Assembly: GCA_026393755.1 (NCBI GenBank)
Contig: JAPKZO010000023.1
Coordinates: 1-64,000, forward strand
From: Acidobacteriota bacterium
GTDB taxonomy: Bacteria > Acidobacteriota > Vicinamibacteria > Vicinamibacterales > JAKQTR01
DNA: 64,000 bases
Reading direction: 5' to 3'
Positions 17,896 through 26,420 of the stretch are shown one piece after another (position 1 is the stretch's first letter; each line of letters begins with the position of its first letter). The position numbers and the translations under genes were made by a program. Under the pieces are notes generated by a model. The model made no database searches and was not told the DNA's origin. It saw only the letters and a list, made by a program, of their open reading frames with translations.

Positions 17896-19593
17896 ATGAT
17901 GAACCGGCAGTCGGATAGGACCTCGCGTATTCCCACTGCCATTGTCTTGGCGATCACCGTCGCGGCGGCATTCGCCGCGTTCCTCGACGCCAGGCAAGGC
18001 GCGCCAGTGAAACGGCCGCTTAAGCATGTCCTGGCTTGGGGAGATGTGCGGGCCGGCTACCAGCACGACTCGATCTCCCACGCCTTTGCCGTCATCGAGC
18101 GTCTCGGACGCGAATCTGGGCTCTTCGACACGTTCATCAGGACCGATTCGCAGACGATCACGAAGCGGCCCCTGGATTTCGGTGACGCCCAAATCGCACT
18201 GGGGGAATCGTTTCTCTACCGCAATCTCAGCTACTTTGATGCCATCGTGTTCTACGGCGTCAGGGAGGTCCCGCTCGGGCCCGATCAGAAGGCCGACTTG
18301 ATGTCGTTCATCAAGGAGGATGGCAAGGGGTTTGTGGTCATCCACGCCGGAGGCAATGCGTTCATGTCATGGCCCGAATTCGGGGACATGATCGGCGGTC
18401 GATTCGACGAACACCCCTGGGGTATTGCGGACGCGTCGATCATCGTCGAGGACCCGTTGTTCCCCGGAATGGAGGACTTCCCCTCCGGCACGGTGATCAA
18501 CTCCGAACACTACCAGATGAAGGGTTTCTCCCGGGACAAGCTGCGGGTACTCGCCCACCTGGACGCCAGCAAGCTCGACCTCACCGCTCCGATGGTACAC
18601 AGAAAGGACGGTGACTTCCCTGTCGCGTGGGCAAAGTTGCACGGCAAGGGTCGCGTCTACTACTCCAACCTGGGTCATGGGGAGGATGAGTGGGATCTTC
18701 CGGTGGTCCAGCGGATGTACCTGGGAGCCATCAAATGGGCGTTGCGGTTGGTCGATGCCGATGTGTCGCCGCAACCCCGTCCGGCAACGCCGGATCTCGC
18801 GATGACGACCAAGAAAGTCGAGGTGGCCGCGCCGCGCCCGCAGGGCGACCAGAAACGCCGCTACCGGTTTGCTGAGGCCAACACGGACGTTCCCTACCGG
18901 CTCTTCATTCCTCAGAGATGGGACGGCCGGCAGAAGCTGCCGCTCGTCGTCATGTTGCACGGAGGGGCCGCTGACGAGAACGGACCGTTCGACCGAGAAC
19001 CCGCCGAACTGAAAGGGGTTGTGTTCCGAGAGGCCGAGAAACACGGTTTCATCCTGGTGTCGCCAGCAGGCTACGGCGGACGGTACGGCGCCACGCTCCA
19101 GCCCAAGGCGGCCGACGGCGCCCCGGCGTCCGTCGCTCTGCGCCCCGAAGCCGACCCGAGCCAGGAAGAACGTGAGCGTCGCAACGGCCTGAGCGAAAAA
19201 GACGTCATGAATGTCATCGAACTGGTCGCACGGGAGTACGACGTCGATCGTCAGCGGATCTACCTGATGGGCAACTCGATGGGCATGATTGGGACGCTAC
19301 ACCTGGCGGCAAAGTACCCGCACATCTGGGCCGCGATAGCGCCTAGCGATGGTCCGACCGACCCGGCAGCCTATCCCTATGAGCGGATCACGGGCATTCC
19401 AGGCATCCGGATTGTGCACGGCGAGCAGGACACGATCACGTCGATCGACGCCAGCCGGGAGATCGTGAGTCGCATGCAGGCGGTCGGCGCCAACGCGACA
19501 TTCGCGCGTGTCAGAAATGGAACCCACGACACTGCCTGGTACATCGCGCTGCCGGAGACGTTCGATTTCCTGGAGAAATACCGACGTCACTGA
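17896..19593 (+). CDS. Secreted ThuA-domain / esterase fusion protein
   Basis: This 565-residue protein begins with an N-terminal hydrophobic export signal (AIVLAITVAAAFAAFLDARQ). Residues about 30-290 form a ThuA/trehalose-utilisation type glutamine-amidotransferase-like domain (HVLAWGDVRAGYQHDSISHAF, FDAIVFYG, FVVIHAGGNAF, GRVYYSNLGHGEDEW). From about 315 a second enzyme follows: a PHB-depolymerase/feruloyl-esterase-like alpha/beta hydrolase with LPLVVMLHGGAADENG, nucleophile motif GNSMG, IVHGEQDTI (acid) and NGTHDTAWY (His). In many relatives these are separate secreted proteins, so the fusion is notable. The ATG at 17896 is chosen because AGGGA lies just upstream. A role in carbohydrate breakdown is likely but the substrate is unknown. 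Confidence 0.82.
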   Translation: MMNRQSDRTSRIPTAIVLAITVAAAFAAFLDARQGAPVKRPLKHVLAWGDVRAGYQHDSISHAFAVIERLGRESGLFDTFIRTDSQTITKRPLDFGDAQIALGESFLYRNLSYFDAIVFYGVREVPLGPDQKADLMSFIKEDGKGFVVIHAGGNAFMSWPEFGDMIGGRFDEHPWGIADASIIVEDPLFPGMEDFPSGTVINSEHYQMKGFSRDKLRVLAHLDASKLDLTAPMVHRKDGDFPVAWAKLHGKGRVYYSNLGHGEDEWDLPVVQRMYLGAIKWALRLVDADVSPQPRPATPDLAMTTKKVEVAAPRPQGDQKRRYRFAEANTDVPYRLFIPQRWDGRQKLPLVVMLHGGAADENGPFDREPAELKGVVFREAEKHGFILVSPAGYGGRYGATLQPKAADGAPASVALRPEADPSQEERERRNGLSEKDVMNVIELVAREYDVDRQRIYLMGNSMGMIGTLHLAAKYPHIWAAIAPSDGPTDPAAYPYERITGIPGIRIVHGEQDTITSIDASREIVSRMQAVGANATFARVRNGTHDTAWYIALPETFDFLEKYRRH

Positions 19594-19694
19594 TCCGCCG
19601 GCAACCGGCGCAGGCGCGAGGATCGTGACGCGAGCGCACAAGGCACCAACCCGTTCCGCTCTACCGCGCTCCTTCATCGATCCATCCTGGTTGC

Positions 19695-20570
19695 TCACGT
19701 TCGTCTCTCCGCGGCCGCTGGACTGTCGAATTGGGCCTCAAGAAACTGCCTGATCAAGCTCGGCACCGCCGGGTCGCTGAATCGTCCGTGGCCGCCGCCC
19801 TTCACCGTGTAGAACGTCACCGGCACGCCAGCCGCCTTCAGCGCATGCGCCAGCATCTCGCTCTGGTGGTGCGGCACCAGCCGATCGGAATCGCCGTGGA
19901 CGATTAAGAACGGCGGCGCCTCAGCCGACACGTATTCAACCGGGTTGGCGAGCGCCACCTTTTCCACATTCTCCCGGATCGGCCCGCCAATCACGCGCGA
20001 CTCCGGTGAGTCCGGCGAATCATGCTCGAGCCCGCCCGGAAGACGGTGAGCATCCATCTGCAGGAAATCGGTCGGACCGAAGAAGTCGATGACGACCGCC
20101 ACCCGACTCGATACGCCGAGGTGGTCCCCGACATCGAACGCGTTGGCGCCGCCCGCCGTCCCTAGCAGCGCGGCCAGGTGCCCGCCAGCCGACTCGCCCC
20201 ACGCCGCGATCCGTTCGCCGTCAATCCCGTACTGTCCGGCGTTCGCCCGCAGCCAGCGCACCGCCGCCTTGCAATCCTCTATCTGCGCCGGGAACACCGC
20301 CTGTCGACTCAGGCGGTAATTGATCGATGCGACGGAGTAGCCCTCATCCAGGAGCCACAACGGAACGTTCTGGGCCTTGCTCCCCTTCTGGAATTCGCCC
20401 CCGTGAATCCACACGACCAGCGGCACACCTTCGTCAGGCGCTCCGAGCAGGAACAAATCCAACTGCTGCGGCGGCCCGCCCCCAGCGACGTACGGAACAT
20501 CGATGTGCACCCTGGTGCCAGGGGGAACCACCGATCGCACGGGTATTCGCAACATATGCCGGGCACGCAC
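19695..20570 (-). CDS. Alpha/beta hydrolase (BD-FAE/carboxylesterase-like), no signal peptide
   Basis: This protein of about 291 residues has a complete catalytic set: oxyanion motif VWIHGGEFQKGSK, nucleophile in AAWGESAGGHLAALLG, acid in IVHGDSDRLVP and His in KGGGHGRF. Relatives act on carboxylic esters, often acetylated or feruloylated glycans, and are usually exported, yet no signal peptide is present here. The frame starts at GTG 20570, with an alternative ATG at 20555; neither has a clear ribosome binding site, so the N-terminus may be truncated. It follows the S1C protease gene by 29 bp on the same strand and is probably co-transcribed with it. Confidence 0.83.
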   Translation of the reverse strand: MRARHMLRIPVRSVVPPGTRVHIDVPYVAGGGPPQQLDLFLLGAPDEGVPLVVWIHGGEFQKGSKAQNVPLWLLDEGYSVASINYRLSRQAVFPAQIEDCKAAVRWLRANAGQYGIDGERIAAWGESAGGHLAALLGTAGGANAFDVGDHLGVSSRVAVVIDFFGPTDFLQMDAHRLPGGLEHDSPDSPESRVIGGPIRENVEKVALANPVEYVSAEAPPFLIVHGDSDRLVPHHQSEMLAHALKAAGVPVTFYTVKGGGHGRFSDPAVPSLIRQFLEAQFDSPAAAERRT

Positions 20571-20599
20571 CGCCGAAGGCCAGTCACCTCACCCCGAGG

Positions 20600-21514
20600 C
20601 TACAGTTGAAGCCTCCAGGGCTTGACCGTCACCGCCTGAAGCCGCCCTTGCCGCACCAGGTCGACGACAGTCGAGCGGCCAATACAGTCGGCGTTCAGTA
20701 CGCCAAACAGCGCTGGCGGATCAGGCATGGGCGTCCCGCCCACCCGCAGGATGAAATCGCCGACCTTCAGCGCCTGTCCCCGCTCCCGCGTGAGGCGGAC
20801 CACTTCGAGGCCGCGGACTGGTTCTCCGCCCACCTCGCGTGTTCGGCCTCTGATCGACACTCCGATCGTCGCTCTGATGACGCAGCCGTGATTCATCAAG
20901 TCCGGGACGACGTCCCTGACGGTCTCGACAGGGATGGCCAGACCAATGTCATCCGACTCCGCGTCGATCAGCGTCGTCACACCAATCACGCGGCCACGCA
21001 CATCGACCAGCGGCCCGCCAGAGTTGCCCTCGTGAATCCCGCAGTCCGTCTGCAGCAGGTGATAGTGCGGCCGGCCGGGTCCGGCGACCGCCGTCCGCGC
21101 CAGGCCAGACACGACGCCAATCGTCACGGTTTCCGGGTAACGCCCGAGCGGATTCCCCGCCGCCAGACACAACTCTCCGGCACGCGCCGCCGAGCGCCGA
21201 AGCGGCAGCGTGTGCTTCCACGTACCGTCAAGCTTGAGCACAGCCAGGTCGGAGATGAGATCGACCCCAACGATACCTGCCAGAGCGGTGGAGCCACCCT
21301 GCATGGTCACCGACACCGGCGGTTCCATCCCGGCGACGACGTGATGATTCGTGACGATGTGACCGCGAGTGTCGATGAAGAAGCCTGACCCGCTGCTGCC
21401 GCCGTCCGGCGTCGGACCCGATATGGCGACCGTCGCACGCAGCACGCGGGCCGTGAGTTCAGCCAGTTCGTCGCTCAGCCGATCAAGCACCCGTCCGACG
21501 GCCACCTCAGGCAT
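20600..21514 (-). CDS. HtrA/Deg-type serine protease (S1C) with C-terminal PDZ
   Basis: This 304-residue protein has a trypsin-like domain with the catalytic triad His (IVTNHHVV), Asp (ISDLAVLKLDG) and Ser (IHEGNSGGPLVD), then a PDZ-like domain (TIGVSIRGRTREVGGEPVRGLEV, KVGDFILRVGGTPMP). HtrA-type proteases degrade or refold damaged proteins. No signal peptide or transmembrane segment precedes the catalytic domain, so it may be cytoplasmic, which is unusual for the family. The ATG at 21514 overlaps the stop region of the YbjN-like gene by 8 bp, implying translational coupling. The frame is open upstream to 21676, but only in antisense-like, low-quality sequence. Confidence 0.88.
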   Translation of the reverse strand: MPEVAVGRVLDRLSDELAELTARVLRATVAISGPTPDGGSSGSGFFIDTRGHIVTNHHVVAGMEPPVSVTMQGGSTALAGIVGVDLISDLAVLKLDGTWKHTLPLRRSAARAGELCLAAGNPLGRYPETVTIGVVSGLARTAVAGPGRPHYHLLQTDCGIHEGNSGGPLVDVRGRVIGVTTLIDAESDDIGLAIPVETVRDVVPDLMNHGCVIRATIGVSIRGRTREVGGEPVRGLEVVRLTRERGQALKVGDFILRVGGTPMPDPPALFGVLNADCIGRSTVVDLVRQGRLQAVTVKPWRLQL

Positions 21515-21953
21515 CCACGGCCTCCTCGTCGTCGTCCTGGTCGGCCCTGGCCGTCTTGCCGCCAAACTTCTTCGACAGAAGGGTATCGAGCCTGTCGGCC
21601 GCCTCGGCAAAACGCATGCAGATGTCGTGGAACTGCCGGTCGTCGAGCGTATCGGCCGGCACCTCCCACGCAGCAATGATCAGATCTTCGTACTTGAAGA
21701 GCCGGATCGCGAGTTCGGAAGCATTGGCGCTGTTCAGCGCTTCGAGGAGCCGGGCCTTCTTCCTCGGCTTCGAGACCAGCACCGAGGAAAACTGGAGCAT
21801 GGGAAACGGATCGTCGAGCAACCGCAGACTGATATCCGCGCTGCCGTGGGGAAACACGTACTCGCCGCTCGCGTCGGGCGCGACTTTGTCGCTCCCGATC
21901 AGGGCCGCCAGGTTCTTCTCGACGAACGGTCTCAACACATCGATGCGGGACAT
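21507..21953 (-). CDS. YbjN-like (secretion-chaperone fold) protein
   Basis: This is a 148-residue soluble protein. The ATG at 21953 has GGGAGG nine bases upstream, so it is preferred over the longer frame to 22025. The sequence (LRPFVEKNLAAL, DISLRLLDDPFPMLQFSSVLVS, KKARLLEALNSANASELAIRLFKYEDLIIAAWEVPADTL split over the domain) resembles YbjN/type III secretion chaperone-like domains, which bind other proteins. The C-terminus is highly acidic. Its stop overlaps the start of the HtrA-type protease, so it may be an adaptor or regulator of that protease; this is inferred only from the coupling. Confidence 0.6.
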   Translation of the reverse strand: MSRIDVLRPFVEKNLAALIGSDKVAPDASGEYVFPHGSADISLRLLDDPFPMLQFSSVLVSKPRKKARLLEALNSANASELAIRLFKYEDLIIAAWEVPADTLDDRQFHDICMRFAEAADRLDTLLSKKFGGKTARADQDDDEEAVDA

Positions 21954-22118
21954 GCCGCCTCCCGAATTGCGGGTGATCGCCAACCACAGGGGCGCGCCGT
22001 CTCCGGCCATCCGGACTGGGTCCATGACCGGCCGGGGCGCGGCGGAAAAGTCAGCCTATGTTATCGTGTCGCGGGCCGGCCGTGGTCGACCAACCTACTT
22101 TTCTGAGGATTGCAGGCG

Positions 22119-22451
22119 ATGGACCTTCAACTGATTGACTGGGTTATCGTTGTCGTCTCCCTGCTGATCTGTTTTGTTCCCGCCTTGTTCTTCGCCAAGC
22201 GAGCTGGAAAGAGCACGTCCGAGTTCTTTGCGTCCGGTCGCGCGGTGCCTTGGTGGCTGGCCGGGCTGTCGATGGTCGCCACGACGTTCAGCAGCGACAC
22301 CCCCAACCTGGTCACCGACATCGTGCGCCGCAACGGCGTCGCGGGAGACTGGGTGTGGTGGGCGTTTGCCCTGACGGGCGTCTCGACCGTGTTCTTCTAT
22401 GCGCGGTTGTGGCGGGGATCGAGCGCGGCTGAAGAAGCACTCCCGGAGTGA
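22119..22451 (+). pseudogene. Truncated sodium:solute symporter (SSS family)
   Basis: About 100 residues match the N-terminus of SSS-family transporters: a first membrane helix (DWVIVVVSLLICFVPALFFA), the typical AGKSTSEFFASGRAVPWWLAGLSM loop-helix, FSSDTPNLVTDIVRRNG and VWWAFALTGVSTVFFYARLW. The family is normally 500-600 residues with about 13 helices; here the homology ends after two to three helices with an unrelated tail and a TGA at 22449-22451. The protein cannot be a functional transporter. The lost part may have been removed by an internal deletion, as in larE. A TTG at 22110 is an alternative start. Confidence 0.8.
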
Positions 22452-22462
22452 CGATCCTCCGG

Positions 22463-22491
22463 GTGAGGCCGGCCGGCGAGACCGGCCTCAC
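22463..22491. terminator. Bidirectional hairpin between convergent genes
   Basis: GTGAGGCCGG (22463-22472) pairs perfectly with CCGGCCTCAC (22482-22491) across a 9-base loop. It lies between the symporter remnant and the M16 peptidase gene, which converge here. No T-tract is present. Confidence 0.6.
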
Positions 22492-22500
22492 TCGCGTCTG

Positions 22501-24201
22501 TTACTTCAGCGTCACGATGTGCACGGTGCCATCGCCGAGCTTCTTGGCGAGGCCGTCGATCGTCCGCCCGCCGTACTTGGCTGCCATCGCGTCGATGGCG
22601 CCCTGGTTCGGCAGCGTCTTGTCGGCGCCGGCCCTGCACTCATCGATATATCCAGTCACCAGCACGACCATCTTGTCCGGCTGCAGGTACTTCTTCGCGA
22701 CCCGCTTGACGTCGGCCAGCGTCACCTTCTGGTAACGATCCAGATAGGTGTCGTAGTAGTCGCGCGGACGGCTCTCGAGTTCGAGCCGCGCGAAGTTGCC
22801 GATGTTGCCGAACACCGTCGAGAACATCGACGGGAACGCGTTCACCCGTGCCGACTTGGCGAACCGCAGATCCTTCTCGGTGACGTCGCCGCTGTACATC
22901 CGCTCGATCTCGTTCATGATGAGCTGTGACGCGAAGACGACCGTCGAGTTCTTGGTCTGGGTGAAGCCGGCGAAGGCGCCCGGATAGTGCAGGTCGGCAC
23001 CGACGCTCGAGCTTGCTGAGTAGGCCAGCCCGTTGTCGTTGCGTACGATCTGGGTGATCCGCGACGAGAACGATCCCCCGCCAAGGGTGTAGTTCATCAG
23101 GTCGACCGCCGCGTAGTCCGGGTCATCCTGCGTGAGACTGATTGTGCCAATCCGGATGACGCCCTGGTTCGGCGTCGCGCCGAGCGGCTGGACCATGTAG
23201 AGCCCTGGCTTGGCCGCCATGCCCGTCACCTTCGGGTAGTTCGGCACGGCCTTCGCCTCGGCTGGCTTCCACTTGCCGAAGGTGCCCTCGAGCTTCTGCA
23301 GCATCTCGGCCTTCGTGAAGTCGCCGGCAACGACCAGGATGGCGTTGTTGGCGCCCCAGTACTTCTTGTGCCACGCCACGACATCGCCGCGGGTGATGTT
23401 GTTGATCGTGGCCTCGGTGACCTCGGCGGTGATCGGCGAGTCCTCGCCGTACATCAGCTTCTCCCACGTTGTCGTGGCCACGCCGCCGAGATTGCGGTTG
23501 CGGTTGCGCAGCGGCTGCGCCATCGACTCCTTCTCGCGCCTGATCCGATCCTCTGGAAACGCCGGATTCGTCAGGATGTCGAGCCAGAGCTTCAGCACCT
23601 CGTCCACGTGGCGCTTGTGGACGGACATCGAGGTCGGCGAAACACTGCCGGCCAGGAATTCCATCCGTTCGTTGATCTGGTCGGCCGTCATCGAGGTGGT
23701 GCCGCCCGATCGCATCACCGAGCCGCAGATGTTCTGGATGCCCAGTTTGTCTGCCGGTTCGAGAAACGAGCGCGCACCGCCGCCGCCGCCGCCCCGCCCC
23801 TGCGGCGCGTCTGCGTAGAGGCCTTCGACCACACCGCGGCCGCGGCCGCCGCCTCCACCGCCGCCGGCCACCGGTGTCAGCAATGTCGCCTCGACCCACG
23901 GGATCTCGTGGTCCTCGGCGATGTAGACCACCAGGCCGTTGGAGAGCGTGGTACGGAACTCGGCCGGCTTGGGCGGCTTGAAGCCCAGTGGCGGAAACTT
24001 CCCAAGGAACTGCTCGGGCCTGGGGCCCTGGGCGGCTTTCGCCGCGGGCGCAGCCGCTGTGCCTGGCGCGGGAGCGGCCTTGGCGGCCGCTGCCGGCGTC
24101 GTGCCCTGCGGTTTCGACGTCGCCTGCTCGGTGGCGTAGACCAACGCCACGAGCACTGGAAGCATCACGATCAAAGCCGAAATTCGTTTCAGCATCTTCA
24201 T
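22501..24201 (-). CDS. M16 family peptidase-like subunit lacking the zinc-binding motif
   Basis: This 566-residue secreted protein has a signal peptide (ALIVMLPVLVALVYATEQATS) and an Ala/Pro-rich linker, then an M16 (pitrilysin/insulinase) fold: FRTTLSNGLVVYIAEDHEIPWVEATLL, MSVHKRHVDEVLKLWLDILTNPAFPEDRI, VVAGDFTKAEMLQKLEGTFG and the C-terminal YTLGGGSFSSRITQIVRNDNGLAYS region. The HxxEH zinc motif is absent: the equivalent region reads LGIQNICGSVMRSGGTTSM after a Gly-rich insert. It is therefore probably the non-catalytic partner of the active M16 protein encoded 35 bp upstream. AAGGA precedes the ATG at 24201. Confidence 0.88.
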   Translation of the reverse strand: MKMLKRISALIVMLPVLVALVYATEQATSKPQGTTPAAAAKAAPAPGTAAAPAAKAAQGPRPEQFLGKFPPLGFKPPKPAEFRTTLSNGLVVYIAEDHEIPWVEATLLTPVAGGGGGGGRGRGVVEGLYADAPQGRGGGGGGARSFLEPADKLGIQNICGSVMRSGGTTSMTADQINERMEFLAGSVSPTSMSVHKRHVDEVLKLWLDILTNPAFPEDRIRREKESMAQPLRNRNRNLGGVATTTWEKLMYGEDSPITAEVTEATINNITRGDVVAWHKKYWGANNAILVVAGDFTKAEMLQKLEGTFGKWKPAEAKAVPNYPKVTGMAAKPGLYMVQPLGATPNQGVIRIGTISLTQDDPDYAAVDLMNYTLGGGSFSSRITQIVRNDNGLAYSASSSVGADLHYPGAFAGFTQTKNSTVVFASQLIMNEIERMYSGDVTEKDLRFAKSARVNAFPSMFSTVFGNIGNFARLELESRPRDYYDTYLDRYQKVTLADVKRVAKKYLQPDKMVVLVTGYIDECRAGADKTLPNQGAIDAMAAKYGGRTIDGLAKKLGDGTVHIVTLK

Positions 24202-24236
24202 GTCCTTTTCCTTCTCGACCTGGCGCGCGGGCGCCG

Positions 24237-25781
24237 CTACTTCTCGCGCTCCATCACACCGGTGACGCAGTTGTCGCGGGTGAAGTACTTCTTCGCCACG
24301 CGCATCATGTCGTCGGGCGTCACGGCCATGCGCGCCTTGAACTCGTCTTCGAGATGCTGCCACGTGTAGGCGACCTCCATCCGCGCCAGCGAGCCGGCGA
24401 TGCCGGTGCCCGCGAGGCTCTGGAGGTACTGCGCCTCGGTCGAATTCTTGATCCGCTGGAGCAGTTGGGCGTCGGCGGGCGTCGTCTTGGCGTCCTCGAG
24501 GTACGACCAGAGTTCCTTCTCAATCTGTTCGAGCGGCACGGTGAGCGCGCCCTGCACCTCTCGGCCAGTCGCGCTCATGCGGAACGATCCGTCGTACATC
24601 GAGTTCGACGCGCTCGCGTTGACGCCGGCCACGTGTTGCTGCTTGTCGACCAGGTCCATGTACATCTTCCCCGTGCGCGCGCTCATCACTCGGCCCAGCA
24701 TGAACAGCGCCGGCACGTCGTCGTGCCACAGCGGCGGAATGTGGAACATGATCGTCACCGCCGGGTTGCTGGCCGCGCGGCCCAGCACACGCTTCTCGAT
24801 GTACGGCGGCTTGAAATTCGCGCTGATCGTTCGCCGGTAGTACTCGGGCGAGGGCTCCTCAGTCCGCACGCGCGGGGACTTCCCCTTCGCCTTGATCGCG
24901 CCGAAGTACTTCGTCACGAGCGACATCACCTTGTCCGGGTCGAGGTCGCCCGCCAGCACCAGGGTCGCGTTGTCCGGGCGGTAGAACTTCTCGCGGTACT
25001 CGATCAACTCCTGCTTGGTCACCCGGCTGATGTCCGACATCCAGCCCACCACGCTCCAGCTGTAGGGACTCGCGGCATAGAACGTCGCGTTCAGCTGCTC
25101 CTGGAAGAAGAAGCCGGCGCCGTTCTCGCTCTGTCGGCGCTCCTCCGTGATGACGTCACGCTCCGAGTAGAACTCGCGGAAGACCGGGTTCACCATCCGG
25201 TCGGCCTCGAGCGCCAGGTACAGCTCCAGGGCGTTCTTCGGCAGCGTCACGTAGTACTGCGTCATCTCCTGGCCGGTGGACGCGTTGATGCCCGTGCCGC
25301 CGGCCTCCTGGTACGCGCCCCAGATCTCCTCGCTGGCGATCGTCTCCTTCTTCTCCCTGTCGATCAGTTCCGATACCTGCTTCTTCAGTGCCGCGATCTT
25401 CGCGACGTCACGTCCCTTGACCTTGGCGTCTTCAGCCGCGACCTGCTCCATCAGCGCGTCAATCTGGCGGTTGTACTCATCGTCTTTCGCGAGCGTGCCC
25501 GCCTTGATGCCCATGGACCGTGTGCCCTTGAACATCATGTGCTCGTGCAAATGTGAGATCCCGGTGATACCAGGGCGCTCGTTGACCGAGCCAACCCGGT
25601 AGGCCAGGATGCAGCGGATCAGGGGGGCCTCGGGTCTCTTGACCATCAGCACCTTGAGGCCGTTCGGCAGCGTCCGCTCGATGACCTGGCCGGTCAGGCT
25701 CAACTCCTGCGCATGCGTCGGGATAAACCAGACGCCGGCGAGCAGGAGAAGGCCGAGGCAGACGAACAATCGATGTTTCAT
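24237..25781 (-). CDS. M16 family zinc metallopeptidase, catalytic subunit
   Basis: This 514-residue secreted protease has a signal peptide (LFVCLGLLLLAGVWFIPTHAQ). The inverted zinc motif HxxEH is intact in ISHLHEHMMFKGT, and the distal zinc ligand probably lies in the NGAGFFFQEQLNATFYAAS region or the helix before it. A lysine/glutamate-rich helical insertion (residues about 100-150, DALMEQVAAEDAKVKGRDV) follows the motif. It is the first gene of a two-gene operon with the zinc-less M16 protein, matching the paired alpha/beta arrangement seen for processing-peptidase-like M16B enzymes. It likely cleaves peptides in the periplasm. Confidence 0.9.
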   Translation of the reverse strand: MKHRLFVCLGLLLLAGVWFIPTHAQELSLTGQVIERTLPNGLKVLMVKRPEAPLIRCILAYRVGSVNERPGITGISHLHEHMMFKGTRSMGIKAGTLAKDDEYNRQIDALMEQVAAEDAKVKGRDVAKIAALKKQVSELIDREKKETIASEEIWGAYQEAGGTGINASTGQEMTQYYVTLPKNALELYLALEADRMVNPVFREFYSERDVITEERRQSENGAGFFFQEQLNATFYAASPYSWSVVGWMSDISRVTKQELIEYREKFYRPDNATLVLAGDLDPDKVMSLVTKYFGAIKAKGKSPRVRTEEPSPEYYRRTISANFKPPYIEKRVLGRAASNPAVTIMFHIPPLWHDDVPALFMLGRVMSARTGKMYMDLVDKQQHVAGVNASASNSMYDGSFRMSATGREVQGALTVPLEQIEKELWSYLEDAKTTPADAQLLQRIKNSTEAQYLQSLAGTGIAGSLARMEVAYTWQHLEDEFKARMAVTPDDMMRVAKKYFTRDNCVTGVMEREK

Positions 25782-25871
25782 GTCCGGATCTCCGTCCTTC
25801 GATGTGAGAAGAAGCTCATAGCGTGAAGTGATCCACGAGAGGGGCGGTCAAGGATAGCACGGGCGGGCGGT

Positions 25872-26420
25872 CTAAATCAGGCGGGCAGCAAGCGATTCAT
25901 GCAGCGTCACGGCGCGCAGCGCCGCCTCGACCCATCCGTCCCGGTCCCTCGCGTCGAGGCGCAGATGATCGACCTTCTTCTCCGCCAGCAGCGTGTCGAC
26001 CAACTGATCGATCGAGCGCACGAAGAACTCGTCGGTATCGCGGACCCCGTCAGCCGATGCTTCGCCGACGATGGGCACCTTGATCAGGACGTCGTACGAC
26101 TTCATCCAGTGATCGACAAACCGCTCGATCGCTCTCTGGCGGCCGGTTGCGAACATCAGGTACGCGTAGTTGTCGAGCACGCTCCGATCGCAGACGACGA
26201 TGTCGTGCACGCTGGCAGACCGAATCTCCTCGGCCACCTGCGTCATCAGAATCCAGGTCTGAGCATCGAGCGACGTCTTCCGATTGATCGGCAGCGGCGA
26301 GAGCCTCGCCACCTCCTTGACCATGTCTGCATTCTGTCCCTGGCGCTTGAGCGCGGCGGTCAGGTCGTAGCAAAGCGTGGTCTTGCCCGTGCCGTGGGTG
26401 CCGATAAACGCGACTTTCAT
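25872..26420 (-). CDS. P-loop ATPase/kinase-like protein (AAA_28 type)
   Basis: This 182-residue protein has a Walker A motif at the very N-terminus ([18 protein letters not shown]) and a Walker B-like segment ([18 protein letters not shown]). The arrangement resembles small nucleoside-kinase-like or NadR C-terminal-type P-loop proteins grouped as AAA_28. The substrate is unknown. The ATG at 26420 overlaps the stop of the aldo/keto reductase gene by four bases (ATGA), so the two are translationally coupled; a shared metabolic role is possible but unproven. Confidence 0.75.
   Translation of the reverse strand: MKVAFIGTHGTGKTTLCYDLTAALKRQGQNADMVKEVARLSPLPINRKTSLDAQTWILMTQVAEEIRSASVHDIVVCDRSVLDNYAYLMFATGRQRAIERFVDHWMKSYDVLIKVPIVGEASADGVRDTDEFFVRSIDQLVDTLLAEKKVDHLRLDARDRDGWVEAALRAVTLHESLAARLI

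Noticed and set aside
23988-25556. A 522-codon plus-strand frame opposite the catalytic M16 peptidase
   Set aside because: It is the antisense shadow of the peptidase genes with Arg/His-rich, domain-free translation.
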